Positions 25,989 to 33,679 of a stretch of 64,000 nucleotides of DNA are shown in pieces (within the stretch, counting starts at the first letter, position 1; each line of letters begins with the position of its first letter). The notes under the pieces are model-generated. The model saw only the letters and a list, made by a program, of their open reading frames with translations, made no database searches and was not told the DNA's origin. Position numbers and translations under genes: made by a program. This DNA is from Myxococcota bacterium (GTDB taxonomy: Bacteria; Myxococcota; XYA12-FULL-58-9; JALHOP01): the NCBI GenBank assembly GCA_022842935.1, contig JALHOP010000019.1, positions 35,267 through 99,266 on the forward strand, read 5' to 3'.

Positions 25989-26456
25989 ATGTTCAAGCTC
26001 GACTCCGAGGACGAACTGCTCGCCGCCTTCCGCCCCAAAGACAGGGGCCAGGTCGAGCTCGGCCACGGGATGGTTTTTCCCCTCATCGTGCGCGGCTACA
26101 CTGCCTGGGTGCACCCTTCGGGCGGCAAGGTCTTTCTGATCTTCGCTGCGGCTGGTGATGCTCCGACAGGCATCGTCTTCTCCACGAACGGCGCGGGACC
26201 GCAGGTGCCCAACATGTGCGACTGGTGCCACTCGAGCGGACCGGGTGTGCAGGCGGGGATGCTCACAGCAACCGTGAACGCCAAGAAGCTCGCTGGTGTT
26301 CACGTCTGTTACGACCTGAGCTGTCGCGACAAACTCGAAGAAGAGGCCAACCGGCTGGGCAAGAGCGCCAAGCCTGCAATCGACCGGGTGGTCGCGCGCA
26401 TGGGAAAGTTTGCGAGCGACGTCCTCAAGATCGACCTGTCGGGCGTCGGTCGTTGA
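25989..26456 (+). CDS. FBP-type zinc-finger protein (FusB-like C-terminal domain)
   Basis: 155 residues. The motifs MCDWCHSSG and VCYDLSCRDKL supply four cysteines spaced as in the treble-clef zinc domain of the FBP/FusB family, whose C-terminal domain binds elongation factor G. FPLIVRGYTAWVHPSGGKVFLIF is the preceding beta region. Family members release EF-G stalled on ribosomes or are of unknown role in Gram-negative bacteria. A typical stand-alone FBP protein by length. It lies between a hypothetical gene and a GNAT gene on the same strand, likely one operon. Confidence 0.85.
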   Translation: MFKLDSEDELLAAFRPKDRGQVELGHGMVFPLIVRGYTAWVHPSGGKVFLIFAAAGDAPTGIVFSTNGAGPQVPNMCDWCHSSGPGVQAGMLTATVNAKKLAGVHVCYDLSCRDKLEEEANRLGKSAKPAIDRVVARMGKFASDVLKIDLSGVGR

Positions 26457-26492
26457 GGCAACTTTCGCCGTCACGCTGACGAAAACGCGGCC

Positions 26493-26822
26493 ATGGACGT
26501 CTCACGCCCCGGCCGCGCTGCGGCTATCAGTCCCCCCTCGGGCCAACTCTCGACCACGGTCACCGATAACCCCGCCCGAAGTCGGTTCGAGCTTGCGACC
26601 GGCGGCGAGCCCGCCATCGCGGGCTATGCTCGTCGCGGCAAGGTGCTCGAGCTCAATCACACCGTCGTGCCCGAGCGTTTTCGGGGCCAAGGTATCGCCG
26701 AGAAGCTCATTACCGGCGCGCTCCAGATCGTCCGCGAACGCGGCGAGAAGTTCATCCCGACGTGTTCATACGTGCGTGCGTACGTCGCCAAACATCCCGA
26801 GGTTCGCGACCTCTTGGCCTGA
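26493..26822 (+). CDS. Small GNAT N-acetyltransferase (NATD1/YjdJ-like)
   Basis: 109 residues, the length of the minimal GNAT family represented by YjdJ and NATD1. The core sequence LELNHTVVPERFRGQGIAEKLITGAL contains the acetyl-CoA loop RxxGxG/A (here RGQGIA), and the C-terminal PTCSYVRAYVAKHPE block is the family signature. The Ser/Pro-rich first 20 residues are extra. Follows the FBP-type gene by 36 bp. Substrate unknown. Confidence 0.88.
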   Translation: MDVSRPGRAAAISPPSGQLSTTVTDNPARSRFELATGGEPAIAGYARRGKVLELNHTVVPERFRGQGIAEKLITGALQIVRERGEKFIPTCSYVRAYVAKHPEVRDLLA

Positions 26823-26910
26823 CTCCCCACAGTTCAGGAGCGTGGGCGCATCCAGCAGGGCTCAGCACGTTCGTACAGACGTGGGCTTTCGTCGCGACGG
26901 CGGGGCAAGG

Positions 26911-27570
26911 TCAAGCGTTCGGCGGACTGTCCGCCTTCAAGGTCTCGACGAAGCCGTCGGCGTGCTGGATGGCTGCTTCCATCTCTTCGATCAGCTTGGC
27001 GACGTCGGTCTCGATCCGTTGATGCTCGGTCTTTAGCGAACCGACCGCTTTAGCGTTCAGGTTGTGCTTCAAGAAAAGCACCTGGTCGTGGAACTTCGCA
27101 AGCACCGGATGCATGACCTTCTCTGCCTCGCGCATCTGCTTCATGAAGGCGTCGTAGCGCTGGCGCGTCGCCTTCATCTGCTTTCCGCTCGCGGCGCGTA
27201 GCTCGGGGCTCTGGTACTGGCCGAGCTCGTCTTGCCACTCTTTGAAGAGGTCTTCGGCCACGCCTTGAACGTCGTTGATGCGCTTGGTCACCGCTTGGGC
27301 GCGTTCGCTGCTCTTGTCGTATTGGCCCTGCAGCTCGTCGTAGCGCTTCTCGAGCTCGCCGCCCTCGATGGTGACGACCGCGCGGAAGTGATCGAGCGCG
27401 CTCTTGAACTGCTCCTGCGCTTGCTTTTCCGCGTCGCGGGCGGATTCGACGCGCTTCACCATGATGTCGCGCTTCTGGACGCCGAGCTTGTCCCAGAAGC
27501 CGTAGTACGCGGTGTCGCAGCCAGTGACCGCGAGGTATGCGATGACGAGTAAGATGTAGCGCACACGCAT
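26911..27570 (-). CDS. DUF2959 family coiled-coil lipoprotein
   Basis: About 219 residues. The likely start is ATG 27570 or GTG 27564 (GGTGAGG upstream fits the GTG better); either opens a signal RYILLVIAYLAVTGC with a lipobox. The mature part is almost wholly helical with high coiled-coil character: FWDKLGVQKRDIMVKRVESARDAQ-type opening, then long Glu/Gln/Lys-rich helices. The YxxFEKxGxxKRDILVDRVExAR-like opening is the DUF2959 hallmark. It is an envelope protein of unknown role. Divergent from the gene at 27627. Confidence 0.83.
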   Translation of the reverse strand: MRVRYILLVIAYLAVTGCDTAYYGFWDKLGVQKRDIMVKRVESARDAEKQAQEQFKSALDHFRAVVTIEGGELEKRYDELQGQYDKSSERAQAVTKRINDVQGVAEDLFKEWQDELGQYQSPELRAASGKQMKATRQRYDAFMKQMREAEKVMHPVLAKFHDQVLFLKHNLNAKAVGSLKTEHQRIETDVAKLIEEMEAAIQHADGFVETLKADSPPNA

Positions 27571-27626
27571 CCTCACCGAAAAACTGTCAGACCCCTTGCT
27601 TACACTATGATGGAGGAGGTCTCGAG

Positions 27627-27914
27627 ATGACGCGACATTCCGCTCTAGCTCATCGGCAAGAGGCGCGGACCCCGAGGCCACACCTGCGGGCATTCAAGCT
27701 GGTCCCCGGTGGGGCGGGTCGCCCTTTAGGATGCGACGTCACCGTCGTCTATGCAGATGCCTGCGTGCGCTTCGAAGTGCATCGGGAAACCATGCCCAAC
27801 GGGCGTTGCTGCTGGTACGCCGTCGCGATTCATGGGGGCGAGCTCCACGATGTGCGACGTGCGACGCGGCGCTGGGAGGCACAGGCAATCTGCGAGGCGT
27901 GGCTCCCTCGGTAG
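27627..27914 (+). CDS. Hypothetical small basic protein
   Basis: 95 residues with GGAGGAGG nine bases before the ATG, which strongly supports translation. A basic, Pro-rich head precedes a compact domain with strands (VTVVYADACVRFEVHR, CCWYAVAIHGGE) and a helix (ATRRWEAQAICEAW). Four cysteines. No family assigned. It is divergent from the DUF2959 gene and convergent with the copper protein at 27979. Confidence 0.65.
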   Translation: MTRHSALAHRQEARTPRPHLRAFKLVPGGAGRPLGCDVTVVYADACVRFEVHRETMPNGRCCWYAVAIHGGELHDVRRATRRWEAQAICEAWLPR

Positions 27915-27937
27915 CTTATTTAAGTGTTTCGATAGGC

Positions 27938-27967
27938 GCAGCCCGCGCATCGGAGCGACCGGGCTGC
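27938..27967. terminator. Hairpin between convergent genes
   Basis: A perfect 8-bp inverted repeat (GCAGCCCG / CGGGCTGC) with a 14-nt loop lies in the 64-bp space between convergent genes. It could serve either strand, but no T-tract follows. Confidence 0.4.
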
Positions 27968-27978
27968 TGACGCCACCG

Positions 27979-28443
27979 CTAGGCGGCGAGCTTGCGGCAG
28001 CTCTGCTCACAGGCCACGCAGGCCTCGTAGCAGGCCTTGCACGCCAAGTGCATGCCGTGGCCCCAATGGTCCTTGTGCTCGAGGCAGGCCGCCGCGCAGG
28101 CTTTGCAGGCATCAGCGCAGATCGCTGCATGGCGCTTGGCAAGTTCGGATTTGCTCGCGGCGAGCGTCTGCATGGCGCGCGTCATCGCCAGCATCTCGTG
28201 CACCCGCCTGTTGCAGTTGGCCATCGATGTGTTGCCCTTGGCGAGCTCGTCCGTGCAATGGGCGACGCAAGCTTCACCAGTCCGCACGCACGCTGATGCT
28301 GTGTCGGCGACCTCTGCGAATGGATCTTTGGTGTCCTTGGGGGGCGCGGCCGCCGGAGCGGACTGCGCTTCGCGCATTGCGAACAAAGAAGCGGCAGCTA
28401 CGGCTGCGCCGGTCGTGGTGATGAAGTCGCGACGCGTGCTCAT
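27979..28443 (-). CDS. Tat-exported four-helix copper-storage protein (Csp-like)
   Basis: About 154 residues. ATG 28443 has GAGGAG upstream and begins a twin-arginine signal (STRRDFITTTGAAVAAASLF), so the protein is exported folded. The mature part is a four-helix bundle rich in Cys and His: ACVRTGEACVAHC, NCNRRVHEML, ADACKACAAACLEH, LACKACYEACVACEQSC. The CxxxC pairs lining the helices are the hallmark of DUF326/Csp copper-storage proteins, which bind many Cu(I) ions. A role in copper supply for cuproenzymes such as the tyrosinase 13 kb away is possible but inferred. Confidence 0.88.
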   Translation of the reverse strand: MSTRRDFITTTGAAVAAASLFAMREAQSAPAAAPPKDTKDPFAEVADTASACVRTGEACVAHCTDELAKGNTSMANCNRRVHEMLAMTRAMQTLAASKSELAKRHAAICADACKACAAACLEHKDHWGHGMHLACKACYEACVACEQSCRKLAA

Positions 28444-28535
28444 CAAGGTCTCCTCGTTAGTCCACAAACCCATACTACTAGGGACGTGACTCCGCCCGTT
28501 TTTTCGCGCCGGTCGGGTCGCGGCCGCAGCTGTCG

Positions 28536-29456
28536 TCAGGGCGAAGGACTTTGCGTCGGGCCACGCAGGTGCCGGGCATAGTCGACAATGGGCTGGACGT
28601 GGGCGGCGTAGCTCGTCTGGTTGACGCGAACGCGCTTGCTCTTGGCGTCGAGGATGCGGATGGGCTGCTCGGCCTCGTAGTAGACCCGGGCCTCCTCGGA
28701 GCCGCTCCGGCGCAGGCTGAACAAGAGGTCTTCTCCTGCGTAGTAGAAGTCGATTTGAGCCCCACCGACCTTTATGGAAGCGAGACGAAGCTCGCCCGTG
28801 GGGCTACTGTACGAGTTGCCGCTCATGTCCCAACCGGTGTTGCTTACGTCGCGTTTTCTGTAGGCGGGCCGCTCTTTCTGCGTGCGGTCGACCTCTCGCT
28901 TGATGAGCGCGATGCGCGGATCGCTATCGAAGGGTTGGGTGTCGCGCAGCGGATCGACGCACTCGCAGCCAGGAATGGCGCCTTTGGCTCTGGCGATGCA
29001 AACGATGATCGGCTTCGTTACGCCGTGCACCAGCTTGGCGAGAGCGTCGGCGTCTGTCGCGAGCAGCGGCTTGCCGTCGCCGTCGAACGCCGCGACCAGC
29101 TTTTCGCCGCCGAAGTAGAGGCGTTCCGTCGTGGTATGTGTGACTTCGGTGTCCGCAAGCCCACCTCGATAGCGAGCGGTCCGTCGCTCAGCGAGAAAGG
29201 GTTCGCCATCGCGGACATAGACCGCGAGCTCGGCGCGATAGGTCTCTCCGTAGAACGTCATTGCGATCTTGCGAACGCGGCCGTCCTTTTCCGCGAAGGC
29301 CTCGCCGGAGCTGCCCTCGAGAGAATACTCCTGCCCGGCGCTGACGCCGTACACCACGAGCTTGCCGTCCATGCGGTCGATGGCCTTCGCGGTAGCGTCA
29401 CTGGCCGCCAAAGCGGGGTCCGTGGCGGCGAGCAGGGCAACGATGAGGGCGTACAT
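28536..29456 (-). CDS. Secreted hypothetical protein
   Basis: About 306 residues from ATG 29456, which starts a Sec-type signal (YALIVALLAATDPALAA). The mature protein alternates strands and charged turns (GKLVVYGVSAGQEYSLEG, RKIAMTFYGETYRAELAVYVR, FLAERRTARYRGGLADTEV, VGGAQIDFYYAGEDLLFSLRR), probably a beta-rich periplasmic protein. A single CECV pair is present. No family assigned. Divergent from the gene at 29525. Confidence 0.7.
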   Translation of the reverse strand: MYALIVALLAATDPALAASDATAKAIDRMDGKLVVYGVSAGQEYSLEGSSGEAFAEKDGRVRKIAMTFYGETYRAELAVYVRDGEPFLAERRTARYRGGLADTEVTHTTTERLYFGGEKLVAAFDGDGKPLLATDADALAKLVHGVTKPIIVCIARAKGAIPGCECVDPLRDTQPFDSDPRIALIKREVDRTQKERPAYRKRDVSNTGWDMSGNSYSSPTGELRLASIKVGGAQIDFYYAGEDLLFSLRRSGSEEARVYYEAEQPIRILDAKSKRVRVNQTSYAAHVQPIVDYARHLRGPTQSPSP

Positions 29457-29524
29457 GCGCCAGAGTCTAACATTGCGGGAGCTCCAATGGGCGGGTAACA
29501 CGTCGAGGTTGGAAGAGAGTGACG

Positions 29525-29962
29525 ATGCCGAAGCTCGCAATGGCCGTCGCGGCCACGGTTGTCCTCGCCGCGATCCTCGTGTTCGCGCTCACGCGTCGTC
29601 GGCGTGGTCGCGGGGTGGTCTTGGCGGGCGATGGTGCGTGCACGGTCGCGGCGGTCGGTGAAGCGCAACACCTTGCCGCGTTCGAGGAACTCTTCGGCAA
29701 ACGCAACACGAAGGGCTTCGACATCGCGACCAAGGTTCGCCTCGAGTACGCGCCCAAAGAGCGAGCCATCGCCATTTTCTCGGACGATCGTCGACTCGGC
29801 TTCCTCGGCGAGTCCGACGCGGCAGCGCTAGCACCAGTGCTGGGCAAGCTCTGGCGACAGGGCAAGACGGTTCAGTGCAATGCCCGCGTACGCGGCGGTT
29901 ATGACGACGGCCATGGTGCGGCGACGGACTTTCAGCTCAAGCTCGACATCGCAAAAAAGTAG
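29525..29962 (+). CDS. Membrane-anchored HIRAN-like protein
   Basis: 145 residues. ATG 29525 is preferred over GTG 29519 because the GGAAGAG site is correctly spaced. An N-terminal transmembrane helix (LAMAVAATVVLAAILVFAL) and RRRRGRG stop-transfer are followed by a domain with the HIRAN pattern: VGEAQH, VRLEYAPKERAIAIFSDDRRLGFL, ALAPVLGKLWRQGKTVQCNARVRGG, and a final LKLDIAKK strand. HIRAN domains bind DNA 3-prime ends or occur in helicases; membrane anchoring is unusual. The assignment is by pattern only. Convergent with the nuclease at 29990. Confidence 0.66.
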   Translation: MPKLAMAVAATVVLAAILVFALTRRRRGRGVVLAGDGACTVAAVGEAQHLAAFEELFGKRNTKGFDIATKVRLEYAPKERAIAIFSDDRRLGFLGESDAAALAPVLGKLWRQGKTVQCNARVRGGYDDGHGAATDFQLKLDIAKK

Positions 29963-29989
29963 TCGCTTGGGGCGAGACGTAAGAACCGC

Positions 29990-30841
29990 TCACCCGCGTG
30001 CTGGCGGGCTCCCGAGGCAAAGCGCGGCGGCCTTGCGCGCGCGCGTCATCAAGGCATCCGAGCCAAGCTTTGCAGCAGTACGAGAGAACGCCGGGGTCGG
30101 TCCGTTCCAGCGGAGTTGTTCGATGTCGTCGAAGAGCTTTGCGTCTGTACGCAGTGTGGCGAGCTTTTTGAAGAGTAGCGCATCGGCGAGACGACCCTTG
30201 AGGACGGTCGCGGGGAAGTCCTCGATTGCGCCGTGCTGGTTGATGAGACGGGCCGCGGTCTTTGCGCCAATGCCGGGAATTCCGGGGTAGCCGTCGGCCG
30301 CATCACCGACCAACGCGAGATAGTCGGGCATGTGAACGGGGTCGACACCGAACTTGGCTCGGACGCCTGCGGCATCGCGAATGTCTTTCGACTTTCTGTC
30401 CACCTGAACCACTCTGCTATCGCGAACGCATTGGGCGAGGTCCTTATCAGGCGTCCAGATGCAGACCTTCTCTACACGCGAGTCGCCGTTCGCCACATGC
30501 GCGGCAGAGGCGAGGCCGTCATCTGCTTCGAGGTCCCGCATGGGCCAGACGGCGACGCCCATGTCCGCCAACGCGTCTTCAAGTGGGTGAAACTGCGCCC
30601 AGAGTGCGCGGTCGATACCAGCGCCTGTCTTGTAACCTGCCCACAAATCGTTCCGGAAAGACTCAATGACATGGTCGGTCGCGACGCCAACATAGCGCTC
30701 CCCTTGCTCGACCATGCCGAGCACCGTGTTGAGCACGCCGGCGACGGCGCCGAACGGCTGATCTTCTCCTTTCCTGAAGCTGCGCAACCCGTAGAAGTGA
30801 CGAAAGAGCTCGTACGTTCCATCGATGAGGTGAACGATCAC
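29990..30841 (-). CDS. 5'-3' exonuclease / flap endonuclease-like protein
   Basis: 283 residues, the size of stand-alone FEN-type proteins related to the exonuclease domain of DNA polymerase I. It begins HLIDGTYELFRHFYGL (motif with the first metal-binding Asp), has the LEADDGLASAAH acidic cluster, CIWTPDKDLAQCV, DYLALVGDAADGYPGIPGIGAKTAARLI (the helix-hairpin-helix with its two Asp). The GTG start overlaps the stop of the methyltransferase gene (GTGA), so it is translationally coupled. Presumably processes flapped or nicked DNA in repair. Confidence 0.9.
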   Translation of the reverse strand: MIVHLIDGTYELFRHFYGLRSFRKGEDQPFGAVAGVLNTVLGMVEQGERYVGVATDHVIESFRNDLWAGYKTGAGIDRALWAQFHPLEDALADMGVAVWPMRDLEADDGLASAAHVANGDSRVEKVCIWTPDKDLAQCVRDSRVVQVDRKSKDIRDAAGVRAKFGVDPVHMPDYLALVGDAADGYPGIPGIGAKTAARLINQHGAIEDFPATVLKGRLADALLFKKLATLRTDAKLFDDIEQLRWNGPTPAFSRTAAKLGSDALMTRARKAAALCLGSPPARG

Positions 30842-31968
30842 GTCGCGACTCCTTCGAGGAGCCCAAAGATGCCGAGGTCGAAGGCGCGACCAGGTTGAAA
30901 GCCGCTATCGCGAACGAGCGCTCGGAGCTCGTCGATGCCTCGCTCGCGGCCCTCCGCGCAAACCAGCATCATCTGCATGTCCGAGGGTGAGCGCAGCGGG
31001 TCGGGCCTGCGCCGGTCGATGAATCCCTCGATAATGAGCACCCGCTGCCCAGGCCGTGTCGCGCGGCGCACGTTAGCCAAGATGGCCCGGCACGCAACGT
31101 CGTCCCAGTCGTGCAGGATGTTCTTGAGCATGTAGAGGTCGGCGCCTTCGGGAACGCTCGTGAAGAAGCTCGACGGTTCGAGCCGCACACGGTGGGCGAC
31201 GCCGCGGTGCGCGAGGAGGGCTCGCGCCGCATCCAGTACGCTGGCGTTGTCGGCGAGGATGCCACGCAGCGCTGGATGACGTAGCAAAACCTCCGACAGC
31301 AAGGCGCCGTGACCGCCCCCAACGTCACAGACGGTGAGCACCTCGTCGAACGGGTAGGTGCTCGCGACGAAAGGGGCGAGGTCTAGCGTCATGCCCGTCA
31401 TGGCCGCCGCGAAGTTGTCGCGCTCATTGGGATGCTCTTCGAAGTAGTCCCAGATGTTTTTCCCATGCACGCGCTCGAAAGCGTTCTTGCCGGTGTCGAG
31501 GGTCCGTCCGAGATCGAGCCACGCTTCGACGTTCGACCGACTAGCGAAGTATTCGGCGAACGCGCGTGCGCGATTGGGATGGTCGGTACGCAGAGCTCGC
31601 AGCGTGGAGTTCGTCGCGAAGCGACCATCGTGGGTCATGCGGACGAAGCCAAGTGCCGCAAGCGCGTGCAGGAAGCGAAAGGTCGCGTCAGGCGTACGAC
31701 CCGTGTGTGTCGCGATCTCGGCCGCGGTGAGCGGGCCAGCGTCGAGGACCTCCGCATAACCACGGCGCGCGAGCTCGGCGATCGCCGCCGTTCGCGCAAG
31801 GCCCGTGGCATGTTCGACGACGCGGATGTGGGGCGGCGCCAGGGCGTCGGCGAGGCGCAACAAGAACCCGCGAAGCGCGAGCACGAGCTTGATTGCCCAG
31901 GTTGGTGGAGGCCTAGGCCGCGGCCCTTGGGGAATGCCGGCGAGCCCCGGCTCATTCGTCAGTTGCAC
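30838..31968 (-). CDS. SAM-dependent O-methyltransferase (acetylserotonin-type)
   Basis: About 376 residues from GTG 31968, which overlaps the stop of the upstream lipoprotein by 10 bases; the longer frame to 32046 would run through that gene. An N-terminal winged-helix dimerisation domain (LTAAEIATHTGRTPDATFRFLHALAALGFV) precedes the Rossmann domain with the SAM motif VCDVGGGHGALLSEVLLRHP. The catalytic-His region KNILHDWDDVACRAILANVRRA and LIIEGFIDRR are characteristic of plant-type caffeate/acetylserotonin methyltransferases used in secondary metabolism. Coupled to the downstream nuclease gene. Substrate unknown. Confidence 0.92.
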   Translation of the reverse strand: MQLTNEPGLAGIPQGPRPRPPPTWAIKLVLALRGFLLRLADALAPPHIRVVEHATGLARTAAIAELARRGYAEVLDAGPLTAAEIATHTGRTPDATFRFLHALAALGFVRMTHDGRFATNSTLRALRTDHPNRARAFAEYFASRSNVEAWLDLGRTLDTGKNAFERVHGKNIWDYFEEHPNERDNFAAAMTGMTLDLAPFVASTYPFDEVLTVCDVGGGHGALLSEVLLRHPALRGILADNASVLDAARALLAHRGVAHRVRLEPSSFFTSVPEGADLYMLKNILHDWDDVACRAILANVRRATRPGQRVLIIEGFIDRRRPDPLRSPSDMQMMLVCAEGRERGIDELRALVRDSGFQPGRAFDLGIFGLLEGVAT

Positions 31969-32396
31969 GTCTCGCAACCCGTGGAACCGCAATCGCAGAG
32001 ATCGTCCTGCCGATACGCATCGGTGCAGACACACATGACGAGGCAACAGACCTCGTCTGCATCGGCTATAGCAGACGTTGCGGGAGGGCCCAGCTCGCCG
32101 TACGCGACTGCAGCGCCGTCGGCGTCGCGCGCGGTGAGGAACAAGCGGAGCTCGGGGCCATCCTTGTCGATGTCGTCGAGACCGATGACCGCGCCGGGTG
32201 AATATTCAGCACTGGTGAAGGCGATGCGGGTGCTCGATCGCGTCGCCCAGAGATCGACGGTAGCGCTACCGGACAGGGCGGCGCCGCCCTCAGGTAGCAA
32301 GAAGCCGAGACGCAAGGACACGTCGCCGCCGCAAGCGGCGCAGCATATGGCGTAGAGTAGAAGATGGCGCCCAGCCCGCCGTGGGTCTAGAACCAT
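31959..32396 (-). CDS. Lipoprotein with Cys-rich C-terminal tail
   Basis: About 145 residues from ATG 32396, giving a lipoprotein signal (RRAGRHLLLYAICCAACGG). The middle is a beta domain (ATVDLWATRSSTRIAFTSAE, LRLFLTARDADGAAVAYGEL). The last 30 residues carry about ten cysteines (VCCLVMCVCTD, LCDCGSTGCETC), more than a normal disulfide knot of this size, so metal binding or several disulfides are likely. Its stop overlaps the methyltransferase start. The start lies only three bases from the divergent GTG at 32400. Confidence 0.68.
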   Translation of the reverse strand: MVLDPRRAGRHLLLYAICCAACGGDVSLRLGFLLPEGGAALSGSATVDLWATRSSTRIAFTSAEYSPGAVIGLDDIDKDGPELRLFLTARDADGAAVAYGELGPPATSAIADADEVCCLVMCVCTDAYRQDDLCDCGSTGCETCN

Positions 32397-32399
32397 GGC

Positions 32400-33500
32400 G
32401 TGCGTTCTAGCACGCTTTCCCTCGCGGTTCTCATGCTCACCGCTGCGCCCGCGCCCGCTGCCGACGAGCCGGGGACCGTTGCGGTCGTACAAACCTGCGT
32501 CGACAGCGGTTTGGCTAGTGTCGCGAGTCGTCTGGTGCCCGAGCTCTCGAACCTCGGTGTTGCTTCTTGGCGACTCATTGCCGATGCGCCCCCATGTAAC
32601 GCGGACGAAGGCTCGCAGCGGCGTGCTACTTTGCTCGCCGGCCGCGCGGCCTTCGATGCCCTCGATGTCGATGGGGCGGTACAGGTCTTGCGCACGTTGA
32701 TGGGCGACATCGAGGCGTCGCCACGTACCGAACGAGACCTACCGACAGCCGTCGAAGCGCAGATGCTGCTCGCCTGGGTCGCGGTCGAACGTCACGACTC
32801 CGCTGCGGCGCGCGGCTATTTCGCGGCCGTCTGCGCGCTCGATCCCAAGTGGCATCCCAAGGCCACGGCGTATCCACCACATGTTGTCGAAGAGCTTCGA
32901 CGTACCTGCGCAGGTGCCGAGCCTACGGCAACCATTCGGGTCGAGGCCAAGGCGAAGGTCCGTGTCGACAAACGCTCTTGCGAGGGTCCGTGCGAGTTGC
33001 GTGTGCCACCTGGGCGACACTTCGTAACGGCCGAGGCGAACGGCATCCGTCGCGACGTCGTGATCACCGCCAAAGCGCGTGACATCACGGACGTCGACCT
33101 CAGCCTCGTGCCAACGACAGCTGAGCGGTTGCGCGCGTCCTGGCGTGAGGGTCAGCTCGGCGACGTCCGCCTCGTCATGACTTTGCAAGATGCCGACGAC
33201 GTTGTCCTCGTCGACCGCGACGGCGCCGTCATGCAGGCGATGGTAAGTCGCAAGCCGTTCAAGGACGTGCGTGGCCCGTTCGTCCTCGAAGTGGCGAGCC
33301 CCCAGCTCGGTAGCGAGCGCGTGCGCTCCGAGCTCATCGAGCTCCATCGCCTCGAGGAAGCCGCCCAGCCGCCGCCACCCGTATGGAAGCGCTGGTGGTT
33401 CTGGACGGCTGCGGGTGTCGTCGTCACCGGCGCTGTCATCGGCATTGTGGTGGTCGGCAACGACACGGACAAGGTCGAAGTGAACGCTACGTTACCCTAG
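32400..33500 (+). CDS. PEGA-domain membrane-anchored protein
   Basis: 366 residues. GTG 32400 opens a Sec signal (STLSLAVLMLTAAPAPAADE). The mature part has a helical TPR-like region (AAFDALDVDGAVQVLRTLM, AQMLLAWVAVERHDSAAARGYFAAV), a PEGA-type beta domain (VRVDKRSCEGPCELRVPPGRHFVTAEANG) and a C-terminal transmembrane helix (WFWTAAGVVVTGAVIGIVVVG) after a Trp-rich collar. This is a common Myxococcota envelope architecture of unknown function. It ends just before the hairpin at 33511. Confidence 0.82.
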   Translation: MRSSTLSLAVLMLTAAPAPAADEPGTVAVVQTCVDSGLASVASRLVPELSNLGVASWRLIADAPPCNADEGSQRRATLLAGRAAFDALDVDGAVQVLRTLMGDIEASPRTERDLPTAVEAQMLLAWVAVERHDSAAARGYFAAVCALDPKWHPKATAYPPHVVEELRRTCAGAEPTATIRVEAKAKVRVDKRSCEGPCELRVPPGRHFVTAEANGIRRDVVITAKARDITDVDLSLVPTTAERLRASWREGQLGDVRLVMTLQDADDVVLVDRDGAVMQAMVSRKPFKDVRGPFVLEVASPQLGSERVRSELIELHRLEEAAQPPPPVWKRWWFWTAAGVVVTGAVIGIVVVGNDTDKVEVNATLP

Positions 33501-33510
33501 TCGCTGTCCT

Positions 33511-33541
33511 AGAACACATCTCACAACATGAGATGTGTTCT
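33511..33541 (+). terminator. Strong perfect hairpin after PEGA gene
   Basis: A perfect 13-bp inverted repeat (AGAACACATCTCA / TGAGATGTGTTCT) with the 5-nt loop CAACA starts ten bases after the stop at 33500. It is AT-richer than the flanks and ends TTCT rather than a U-run. It may be a terminator or the outer arm of a palindromic element (see the adjoining repeat). Confidence 0.6.
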
Positions 33542-33662
33542 GTCTGCCCGGAGGCAGACGAACTAGCGAAGCGAAATAACCAGGCCCGTAAGGGCCGAGA
33601 GCGTGTCTCGTAACCCGCAACACGCCTCGAACCATCTCAGCGCGGGTTATGAGATACGCTCT
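33542..33662. repeat. Cluster of nested inverted repeats
   Basis: Directly after the hairpin come GTCTGCC/GGCAGAC (33542-33559), GGCCC/GGGCC (33583-33596), and an imperfect 21-bp inverted repeat whose arms are 33598-33618 and 33642-33662 (AGAGCGTGTCTCGTAACCCGC against AGAGCGTATCTCATAACCCGC in reverse complement; two mismatches). The whole 150-bp block can fold into four stem-loops and resembles a REP/BIME-like or MITE-like element. No protein-coding gene fits here. Confidence 0.6.
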
Positions 33663-33679
33663 AGTGGCGTCGCGAGGGC

